Assembly: GCA_902783735.1 (NCBI GenBank)
Contig: CACZSE010000062.1
Coordinates: 1 to 5,543 of the forward strand
DNA length: 5,543 bases
DNA from: an uncultured Lachnospiraceae bacterium
GTDB lineage: Bacteria > Bacillota > Clostridia > Lachnospirales > Lachnospiraceae
Direction of reading: 5' to 3'
Position 1 is the first letter of the stretch. Each line of letters starts with the position of its first letter. This document shows positions 1 through 5,543 of this stretch, in pieces. The notes beneath the pieces are model-generated. The model searched no databases. It saw nothing but the letters and a program-made list of their open reading frames with translations, and was not told the DNA's origin. The position numbers and the translations under genes are program-made.

Positions 1-1173
1 CGTGCTCCTTACAGCACTGAGCAGATCGTTACTATATATGACTATTTAAACAGGCTCGGCGGCCCGAACGGAATGATCAGAGCCAGTGAGTTTTTCTTAT
101 ACAGCAAAAAAGACAGGGATGCCGTATATAAATGTATGGAGAGAGGATACGAATTCCCTGAAGTTACCAGCTGGATAAGAGCCAGCAAGGAAGACTTTAA
201 ACTCGTAAAAGAGATCGGAATGAAGGAGACCGGTATTTTGGTAAGCTGTTCCGATTATCATATCTTCTTAAAGCTTAAGATGACCAGAAAACAGGCCATG
301 GAGCATTACCTGAGCGTCGTAAGACAGTGCCTTGATGAGGGTATTGCCGTAAGATGTCATCTTGAGGACATAACAAGAGCCGATATCTACGGATTTGTTG
401 TTCCGTTCTGTGTAGAACTGATGAAGCTCAGGGATGAATATAAGCTTCCTGTTAAGATAAGAGCCTGCGATACCATGGGTTATGGTGTTAACTTTTCCGG
501 TGCTGTCATACCGAGAAGCGTTCAGGGTATCATTTATGCTCTGCATACAAACGGAGGAGTGCCTCACGAGCTTTTGGAGTGGCATGGTCACAATGATTTC
601 TATAAAGCTGTCGTTAATTCGACCACGGCTTGGTTATACGGATGCAGCGCCGTAAATACATCACTTTTCGGTATAGGTGAGAGAACCGGTAATACTCCTC
701 TTGAAGCCATGGTATTTGAATATGCACAGCTAAAGGGTGATCTTAACGGCATGGATACCACGGTCATAACGGAACTTGCTCAGTATTATGAAAAAGAGAT
801 CGGTTATAAGATCCCTCCGAGAACACCTTTTGTGGGAAAGAACTTCAATGTTACGAGAGCCGGCATTCACGCCGACGGTCTTTTGAAGAACGAAGAGATC
901 TATAACATTTTTGATACGGATAAATTCTTAAACAGACCTGTACTTTGTGCTGTCAGCAATACCTCGGGACTTGCCGGCATAGCTCATTGGATAAATACAT
1001 ATTTTAAGCTTCCGGATGAGAAAAAGGTAGATAAGAATTCACAGCTTGTCCGCGAGATAAAGGAATGGGTTGACGGTGAATATGAATCGGGAAGAGTAAC
1101 GGTCCTTACGGATGAGGAACTGTTGCATGTTATCGATAAGAACTGCAAAAAGCTTGGAATTGAATTGGTATAA
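1..1173 (+). CDS. Re-citrate synthase (homocitrate/isopropylmalate synthase family), 5' truncated by the window edge
   Basis: Predicted to condense acetyl-CoA with oxaloacetate to citrate in the cytoplasm. The frame is open from base 1, and 390 residues are visible. The ATG at 73 is internal, because the 24 codons before it continue the conserved protein. Counting from the first visible residue: a HLED-T-R segment (about 119-126), DTMGYG (157-162), the metal-binding HGHND (H195, H197), GIGERTGN (224-231) and GIHADG (288-293), all typical of DRE-TIM metallolyases. The N-terminal DxTxRDGxQ motif, with a catalytic Arg and a metal Asp, must lie just outside the window; I estimate about 60 missing residues. 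Only about 100 residues follow GIHADG, so there is no LeuA-type leucine regulatory domain. Family knowledge: clostridial Re-citrate synthase (Clostridium kluyveri) belongs to this family and is often misannotated as homocitrate or isopropylmalate synthase. The neighbouring icd favours citrate synthase. Family is certain; substrate is likely. Confidence 0.8.
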   Translation, partial: RAPYSTEQIVTIYDYLNRLGGPNGMIRASEFFLYSKKDRDAVYKCMERGYEFPEVTSWIRASKEDFKLVKEIGMKETGILVSCSDYHIFLKLKMTRKQAMEHYLSVVRQCLDEGIAVRCHLEDITRADIYGFVVPFCVELMKLRDEYKLPVKIRACDTMGYGVNFSGAVIPRSVQGIIYALHTNGGVPHELLEWHGHNDFYKAVVNSTTAWLYGCSAVNTSLFGIGERTGNTPLEAMVFEYAQLKGDLNGMDTTVITELAQYYEKEIGYKIPPRTPFVGKNFNVTRAGIHADGLLKNEEIYNIFDTDKFLNRPVLCAVSNTSGLAGIAHWINTYFKLPDEKKVDKNSQLVREIKEWVDGEYESGRVTVLTDEELLHVIDKNCKKLGIELV

Positions 1174-1176
1174 TAT

Positions 1177-1878
1177 ATGGCAAATTATGACGTAAAAAAT
1201 GAAGTCACCGATAAGTATTCCTTAAGAGGCAGGGTTTATCATAAGATCAGAGATAATATACTTAACGGTGTTTATAAAGAAAACGAAGAACTTAAGGAAG
1301 TTGCCATCGGCGAAGAGCTCGGTGTATCAAGGACTCCCGTACGAGAAGCTTTCAGACAGCTTGAGCTTGAAGGACTCATTCAGATAATCCCGAATAAGGG
1401 CGCCTATGTTACCGGCATTACCGTTAAGGACGTCCAGGATATCTACATGATGAGATCCAAGCTTGAGGGGCTTGCCGCAAGGTGGGCCACGACAAACATC
1501 TCCAAAGAGCAGTTGGAAGAGATGGAAGAAAATATCTATCTGTCGGAGTTTCATGCTTCAAAGGGACACCTTGAGCAGATCGCAACATTGGATAACAGAT
1601 TTCATGAGATCCTTTACGAAGCATGCAACAGCAAGATGCTTGAGCATCAGTTAAGAGATTTTCATGAATATGTATTAAGAGTAAGAAAACGTACTCTTTC
1701 GCAGTTTAAGAGAAGTACCGAGTCTACGAAAGAGCACAGAGAGATCATGGAGGCTATCAAAGCGGGGGATGAGGACCGCGCCGAGGAAGCTGCCAATCGA
1801 CATATCGTCAATGCATATGATAATATGGTAAAGAACGGATTAAAAGAAGCCTATGAGGGCACTAAAAAAGGAGAATAG
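1177..1878 (+). CDS. GntR-family transcriptional regulator, FadR/FCD subfamily
   Basis: Cytoplasmic DNA-binding regulator of 233 residues, normal for the subfamily. The winged helix-turn-helix spans about residues 15-79, with recognition helix [14 protein letters not shown] (49-62) and wing IPNKGAYV (71-78). The helical FCD effector domain follows (about 85-220). It has R93 and E97 in MMRSKLEG and the full set of FCD metal-binding residues by position: D139-x3-H143, H187 and H209. A bound metal and a carboxylate ligand are therefore plausible. The gene starts 3 nt after the upstream stop, with no good Shine-Dalgarno at normal distance and no alternative start nearby, so translation is probably coupled to the upstream gene. 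Lying between citrate synthase and isocitrate dehydrogenase, it is inferred to control this unit in response to a pathway acid such as citrate or 2-oxoglutarate. The ligand and operator are not visible in the sequence. Confidence 0.9.
   Translation: MANYDVKNEVTDKYSLRGRVYHKIRDNILNGVYKENEELKEVAIGEELGVSRTPVREAFRQLELEGLIQIIPNKGAYVTGITVKDVQDIYMMRSKLEGLAARWATTNISKEQLEEMEENIYLSEFHASKGHLEQIATLDNRFHEILYEACNSKMLEHQLRDFHEYVLRVRKRTLSQFKRSTESTKEHREIMEAIKAGDEDRAEEAANRHIVNAYDNMVKNGLKEAYEGTKKGE
1868..1873 (+). promoter_or_regulatory. Ribosome binding site of icd
   Basis: AAGGAG lies 10 nt upstream of the ATG at 1884 and within the last codons of the GntR gene. It supports the chosen start and gives icd its own initiation signal inside the operon, unlike the regulator gene before it. 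Confidence 0.75.
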
Positions 1879-1883
1879 ATTTC

Positions 1884-3092
1884 ATGGATAAGATTAAGAT
1901 GACAACACCTATCGTTGAGATGGATGGAGACGAGATGACCAGGATCCTCTGGCAGATGATAAAGGATGAGCTTTTGCTTCCTTATATCGACCTTAATACA
2001 GAGTATTACGATCTCGGTCTTGTACATAGAAATGAGACAAACGATCAGGTTACCATAGACAGTGCGAATGCTACAAAGAAATACGGCGTAGCGGTTAAAT
2101 GTGCGACCATCACGCCCAATCAGGCCAGAATGAGCGAATATGACCTTAAAGAGATGTGGAAGAGCCCCAACGGAACAATAAGAGCGATGCTTGACGGAAC
2201 CGTTTTCCGTACACCCATCATCGTTAAGGGGATCGAGCCCTGTGTAAGAAACTGGGAAAAACCCATCACTCTCGCAAGACATGCTTACGGTGATGTATAT
2301 AAAAACGTAGAGATCATCGTACCGGGTGAAGGAACCGCAAAGCTTGTATTTACCGATAAGAACGGAAATACATCGGAAGAAGTGATCCATGAATTTAAGG
2401 GCGCGGGTGTCATTCAGGGTATGCATAATACCAATAAATCCATCGAAAGCTTTGCAAGAGCATGCTTTACTTATGCCATAGCTCTTAAGCAGGATATCTG
2501 GTTTGCAACAAAGGATACCATTTCAAAGAAATACGATCATACTTTCAAGGATATATTTGCCGAGATTTTTGAAAAAGAATATAAAGCAAAATTTGACGAA
2601 CTTGGAATAGAATACTTCTATACTCTGATCGACGATGCGGTAGCACGTGTAATGAAGAGTAAAGGCGGCTTTATATGGGCATGCAAGAATTATGACGGTG
2701 ATGTTATGAGCGATATGGTCAGCTCAGCTTTCGGTTCACTTGCCATGATGACATCCGTGCTTGTATCTCCCGACGGCGTGTATGAATATGAAGCAGCTCA
2801 CGGTACCGTTCAGAGGCATTATTACAAGCATCTTAAAGGCGAAGAGACAAGTACAAATTCGGTCGCAACCATATTTGCGTGGACAGGAGCTCTCAGAAAG
2901 AGAGGCGAGCTTGACGGCAATAAAGACTTGATGAATTTTGCCGATGCACTTGAAAAAGCCACCCTTTCTACGATAGAATCAGGTAAGATGACTAAAGATC
3001 TTGCACTTATCACAAGCCTTAAGGATGTTACGGTTCTTAACTCACAGGATTTCATAAAGGCCATAAGAGAACAGCTTGAAAAGAATCTGTAA
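1884..3092 (+). CDS. icd: NADP-dependent isocitrate dehydrogenase, eukaryotic-like homodimeric type
   Basis: Oxidatively decarboxylates isocitrate to 2-oxoglutarate, making NADPH, in the cytoplasm. It is full length at 402 residues and collinear with human IDH1/IDH2-type enzymes rather than with E. coli Icd. Substrate-binding motif KSPNGTIR (93-100, including S94 and R100), R109 and R132 are present. So are catalytic Y135 in RHAYGD, K210 in [11 protein letters not shown], and metal-binding D250, D273 and D277 (LIDD and NYDGDVMSD). The cofactor loop AAHGTVQRH (304-312) carries R311 and H312, matching the human R314/H315 pair that binds the NADP 2'-phosphate, so NADP preference is well supported. 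The ATG is 5 nt after the GntR stop and has a good ribosome binding site. With citrate synthase upstream it supplies 2-oxoglutarate for glutamate and NADPH for biosynthesis. No missing residues or frame damage are seen. Confidence 0.96.
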   Translation: MDKIKMTTPIVEMDGDEMTRILWQMIKDELLLPYIDLNTEYYDLGLVHRNETNDQVTIDSANATKKYGVAVKCATITPNQARMSEYDLKEMWKSPNGTIRAMLDGTVFRTPIIVKGIEPCVRNWEKPITLARHAYGDVYKNVEIIVPGEGTAKLVFTDKNGNTSEEVIHEFKGAGVIQGMHNTNKSIESFARACFTYAIALKQDIWFATKDTISKKYDHTFKDIFAEIFEKEYKAKFDELGIEYFYTLIDDAVARVMKSKGGFIWACKNYDGDVMSDMVSSAFGSLAMMTSVLVSPDGVYEYEAAHGTVQRHYYKHLKGEETSTNSVATIFAWTGALRKRGELDGNKDLMNFADALEKATLSTIESGKMTKDLALITSLKDVTVLNSQDFIKAIREQLEKNL

Positions 3093-3134
3093 TTTTCTTT
3101 TGTAAATTCTAGTTTCCTTTGATCTTACGGAAAA

Positions 3135-3140
3135 AGGAGG
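3135..3140 (+). promoter_or_regulatory. Ribosome binding site of the hydrogenase-MCP gene
   Basis: A perfect AGGAGG sits 7 nt before the ATG at 3148, a near-ideal spacing. It fixes the start and predicts efficient translation. The 55-nt gap between icd and this gene holds no terminator and no convincing promoter, so read-through from icd is likely. Confidence 0.85.
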
Positions 3141-3147
3141 TTACAAC

Positions 3148-5076
3148 ATGGGATTGATCAGAACAAATGATAATTGTATAGGATGTAATAAATGCATCAG
3201 AGCCTGCAGCAGCATGGGCGCCAATATCGCTGTTGAGAAGGAAAGAGGAAATATAATCGAAGTAGATCCCGACAGATGTATCGCCTGTGGTGCATGTATC
3301 GACGCTTGTGAACACAATGCCAGAGAATATGTCGACGATGTTGAAAGGTTTTTTGCAGATCTTAAACGCGGTGACAGGATATCAGTCATTATCGCTCCCG
3401 CATTTTTGGCAAATTATCCCGGCGACTACGAAAAGTATCTTGGCCAGCTCAAGGAAATGGGAGTAAACAGGTTTGTCAGTGTTTCCTTCGGTGCCGATAT
3501 CACAACCTGGGGATATATCAAATATATTACAGAAAATAAGTTTTACGGCGGTATTTCTCAACCGTGTCCCGCTGTTGTGGGATATATAGAAAGATACCTC
3601 CCTGAGCTTATAGATAAGCTCATGCCTGTACAGAGCCCGATGATGTGCTCTGCGATATACATGAAAAAATATATGCATGTTACCGATAAACTTGCTTTTA
3701 TCAGTCCCTGCATAGCTAAGAAAAATGAGATAGACGATCCTAACAACGGAGGTTATGTATCATATAATCTGACGTTTTCCAACCTTGTAAAATATCTGAA
3801 GGATCATCCCGTAAATGCAAAGCCTTTTAAGGATGAGATAGAATATGGTCTTGGTTCCATTTATCCCATGCCGGGCGGACTTAAGGAAAATGTTTACTGG
3901 CTTTTGGGAGAGGATGCGCTTGTTCGACAGATGGAAGGTGAGCATCATATGTATGATTACCTTCGTCGTAATAAGGACAAGATCAAAAGCTGCAAGACTC
4001 CTTATCTTTTTGTGGATGCACTCAACTGTACGAACGGCTGTCTTTACGGAACAGGTGTAGATAACAGAAAGACGTTGAACGAGGACGTATTCATTAATAT
4101 ACAAAAGATACGGGCCGGCAGCAAAAATGAGTATAAGAAGTCGGCATGGAGCAGGATAAGCTCACCGGCTAAGAGACTTGAGTATTTAAATAAACAGTTT
4201 GATTCTTTAAGACTTGATGATTTCTTAAGAAAATATACTGACAGAAGCGAAAAATGTAAAGTTAAGGATCCGGACAAGGCCGAGCTTGAGAAGATCTATG
4301 CAAAGCTTCATAAAGATACGCCCGAGAAGCGCAGCATAGACTGCGGATGCTGCGGCTATGACTCATGTCATGATATGGCGGTAGCTATATATAACGGATT
4401 CTCTCATCATCATAACTGCGTTCATTATATCAAGGACAGAGCTTACGAAGAGAAGGATAAGGCCGTATCGTTAGCAGATGAAGTTAAGAGAGCTCATGAC
4501 GAGATGAGCGAAAAGAAAGCATCGATCGCCAATGAGATAAAAGAGGACTTCAAAAATCTTCTCGATTCCATAGAACAGATAGAAAAGACGAGCGCGGACA
4601 ATGCTTTGCAGACAACCGATATCTCGCAGTCAATGACCGAGGTTGATTCTTTTGCTCAAAATCTTAAGGATGTAATAGCAAAGATCGAAGATTGTCTTTC
4701 AAAGCTTGAAGCAAACAATGAAAATGTTATCGCAATATCCGAGCAGACTAATCTCTTGGCTTTAAATGCTTCGATAGAAGCCGCACGTGCGGGAGACGTG
4801 GGACGTGGATTTGCGGTTGTTGCGGAGGAGATCAAAAAACTCGCAGAGGGTTCAAAGATCACTGCTGATGACAGTAACAAGAACAATAACGGAATTAAAG
4901 AGACCGTTGCGCTTCTTGTTAAGGAAACCGATAAATTGAAAGAGATAATCGGCAGCGTAAATGAAAGTGCCGAAACTCTCGTAGCTTCTACAGAAGAAAC
5001 AACAGCTTCGGTCAACATGATGAGAGGTGTGACCGAAAATGTAGAAAGGTCACTTACGCAGGTTCTTGCGGATTGA
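3148..5076 (+). CDS. [FeFe]-hydrogenase-domain chemoreceptor: ferredoxin, H-cluster, Fe-S and MCP signalling domain fusion
   Basis: A 642-residue protein with no signal peptide or membrane segment, so cytoplasmic. Domain order: a 2[4Fe-4S] ferredoxin domain (C10, C13, C16, C20; C44, C47, C50, C54); an [FeFe]-hydrogenase catalytic-type domain (about 76-330) with L1 SQPCP (C140), L2 SPCIAKKNE (C188, K191, E194) and L3 DALNCTNGC (C294, C298); a PF04060-type Fe-S domain (C399, C402, C407, C424, plus an extra C401); a coiled coil (about 430-527); and an MCP hairpin whose tip (about 528-569) contains [19 protein letters not shown] and [11 protein letters not shown] methylation-like site, ASTEETTA, is at 613-620. 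All four H-cluster ligands are present, but the classical proton path is replaced (C299 to P139, and others). This points to a sensor of H2 or redox state signalling through CheA/CheW rather than a bulk hydrogenase. It resembles group B or C (sensory) [FeFe] hydrogenases. It probably needs HydEFG maturases and Che proteins encoded elsewhere. Domain calls are firm; the sensory role is inferred. Confidence 0.9.
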   Translation: MGLIRTNDNCIGCNKCIRACSSMGANIAVEKERGNIIEVDPDRCIACGACIDACEHNAREYVDDVERFFADLKRGDRISVIIAPAFLANYPGDYEKYLGQLKEMGVNRFVSVSFGADITTWGYIKYITENKFYGGISQPCPAVVGYIERYLPELIDKLMPVQSPMMCSAIYMKKYMHVTDKLAFISPCIAKKNEIDDPNNGGYVSYNLTFSNLVKYLKDHPVNAKPFKDEIEYGLGSIYPMPGGLKENVYWLLGEDALVRQMEGEHHMYDYLRRNKDKIKSCKTPYLFVDALNCTNGCLYGTGVDNRKTLNEDVFINIQKIRAGSKNEYKKSAWSRISSPAKRLEYLNKQFDSLRLDDFLRKYTDRSEKCKVKDPDKAELEKIYAKLHKDTPEKRSIDCGCCGYDSCHDMAVAIYNGFSHHHNCVHYIKDRAYEEKDKAVSLADEVKRAHDEMSEKKASIANEIKEDFKNLLDSIEQIEKTSADNALQTTDISQSMTEVDSFAQNLKDVIAKIEDCLSKLEANNENVIAISEQTNLLALNASIEAARAGDVGRGFAVVAEEIKKLAEGSKITADDSNKNNNGIKETVALLVKETDKLKEIIGSVNESAETLVASTEETTASVNMMRGVTENVERSLTQVLAD

Positions 5077-5085
5077 TCGGATTAA

Positions 5086-5113
5086 AAAAAAGGACTCATA
5101 CGAGTCCTTTTTT
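5086..5113. terminator. Bidirectional intrinsic terminator between convergent genes
   Basis: GGACTC (5092-5097), loop ATAC, then GAGTCC (5102-5107) form a perfect 6-bp GC-containing stem. It is extended by six A:T pairs (A5086-5091 with T5108-5113), giving 12 bp in all. A T-run follows the stem on + and the A-run from 5084 gives a T-run on -, so the hairpin can stop transcription both ways. It starts 10 nt after the hydrogenase-MCP stop and overlaps the first two bases of the convergent stop codon (5112-5114). Confidence 0.9.
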
Positions 5114-5543
5114 AATACTTTTCAAGTTCTTCACTTACCTGTTCCCATTCATCCATGAGAGGCAGGAGAGCATCATCCGCTTGAGCAAGCTTTGATGTAA
5201 GTTCATTCAGTTTTGCGGAATTATAAGAATTGACCGGGTCAGCCAATGCTTTTTCAAGCGATTCTTTTTCACTTTCAAGTTCCGCGATCTTTTTCTCGAT
5301 CTCAGTTAATCTGTTTTGAACCTTTCTTTTTTGGGCCTGCAATTCCTTTTGAGCTTTCCAGTCGGATTTACTGTCATTTGCGGCTTGTAATGCCTGATCC
5401 GAAGAACGGTCGGATACATTTTTGTTATCTGAAGAAGCTGAGTTTGTGTATGCTTTTATCTGATCGCGTTTTTCCAGATAATAATCGTAATTTCCCAAAT
5501 ATTCGGTAAAACTTTTATCTTTAAGTTCAAGTATCCTGTCGGC
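5112..5543 (-). CDS. ABC-F family ATPase (Uup/YkpA-like), C-terminal end only, 5' truncated by the window edge
   Basis: The visible 143 residues are the C-terminus of a soluble tandem-ATPase ABC-F protein, a family that acts on the ribosome rather than in transport. The frame is open through base 5543. The TTG at 5498 is not the true start, because the 15 codons before it encode ADRILELKD-like sequence, the usual end of the second ATPase domain. Next comes the family signature EYLGNYDYYLEKR, then a polar linker rich in Ser, Asn and Asp (about residues 30-60 of the visible part). The last part is a charged C-terminal coiled coil (ELQAQKRKVQNRLTEIEKK and onward), as in the Uup C-terminal domain. 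Walker and signature motifs lie outside the window. The gene is convergent to the operon and shares its terminator, so no functional link to the operon is implied. ABC-F membership is well supported; the subfamily is uncertain. Confidence 0.85.
   Translation of the reverse strand, partial: ADRILELKDKSFTEYLGNYDYYLEKRDQIKAYTNSASSDNKNVSDRSSDQALQAANDSKSDWKAQKELQAQKRKVQNRLTEIEKKIAELESEKESLEKALADPVNSYNSAKLNELTSKLAQADDALLPLMDEWEQVSEELEKY

Noticed and set aside
73..75. ATG as the start of the first gene.
   Set aside because: The upstream 24 codons are open and match the family sequence just after its DGxQ motif, so the gene begins outside the window.
1166..1174. TGGTATAAT, a perfect extended -10 promoter element, just before the GntR start codon.
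   Set aside because: A start site about 7 nt downstream would fall beyond the ATG at 1177, there is no -35 match at the right spacing, and the bases also encode the conserved end of the upstream protein and its stop. Probably chance; a promoter serving only icd cannot be excluded.
1851..2426. A 191-codon open frame on the - strand opposite icd.
   Set aside because: It lies wholly against a strongly conserved gene, has no recognisable domain and looks like an antisense shadow.
3076..3106. TTGAAA and TGTAAA as a possible promoter for the hydrogenase-MCP gene.
   Set aside because: The spacing is 19 nt and the -10 match is poor (4 of 6), so there is not enough support to annotate it.
3113..3137. 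TTTCC/GGAAA and CCTTT/AAAGG inverted repeats that might hide the AGGAGG of the hydrogenase-MCP gene.
   Set aside because: The stems are only 5 bp, A/U-rich and mutually exclusive; too weak to call a regulatory hairpin.
4656..5018. A 120-codon open frame on the - strand opposite the MCP domain.
   Set aside because: The Ser/Leu/Ala-rich translation is what the heptad-repeat coding sequence gives in reverse; no independent support.
5496..5498. TTG start for the - strand gene.
   Set aside because: The frame continues to the window edge with the conserved ABC-F segment ending the second ATPase domain.

Overview
The window reads as chromosomal DNA from an anaerobic Firmicute, most likely a clostridium of the Lachnospiraceae type (Butyrivibrio/Roseburia-like). 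This is inferred from moderate-to-low GC, frequent AGA and ATA codons, strong AGGAGG-type ribosome binding sites, a Re-citrate-synthase-like enzyme and an [FeFe]-hydrogenase domain protein. The genus is not proven by anything seen here.

Layout: four genes run left to right on the + strand, then one gene is convergent on the - strand. (1) 1-1173 is the 3' part of a DRE-TIM metallolyase, best read as Re-citrate synthase, with its N-terminus cut off by the window edge. (2) 1177-1878 is a GntR/FCD transcription regulator that starts 3 nt after the first gene stops. (3) 1884-3092 is a eukaryotic-type NADP-dependent isocitrate dehydrogenase (icd), 5 nt further on. (4) 3148-5076 is a 642-residue soluble fusion: 2[4Fe-4S] ferredoxin domain, [FeFe]-hydrogenase H-cluster domain, another Fe-S domain, then a chemoreceptor (MCP) signalling hairpin. 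A symmetric hairpin with A/T tracts at 5086-5113 ends this transcription unit. It also serves the convergent gene at 5112-5543, the C-terminal end of an ABC-F ATPase.

The first three genes form a compact unit for the oxidative arm of the citric acid cycle (acetyl-CoA + oxaloacetate to citrate, and isocitrate to 2-oxoglutarate + NADPH), the usual route to glutamate in clostridia. A regulator of the FCD class, whose family binds small carboxylates, sits between the two enzymes. Aconitase is not in the window.

The most interesting object is the hydrogenase-chemoreceptor fusion. All four H-cluster cysteines and the L2 lysine are present. Every residue of the classical proton-transfer path (CpI C299, E279, E282, S319) is replaced, and the C-terminus carries an intact CheA/CheW-contacting tip. 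It looks like an intracellular H2 or redox sensor feeding chemotaxis signalling, and it is probably co-transcribed with icd.
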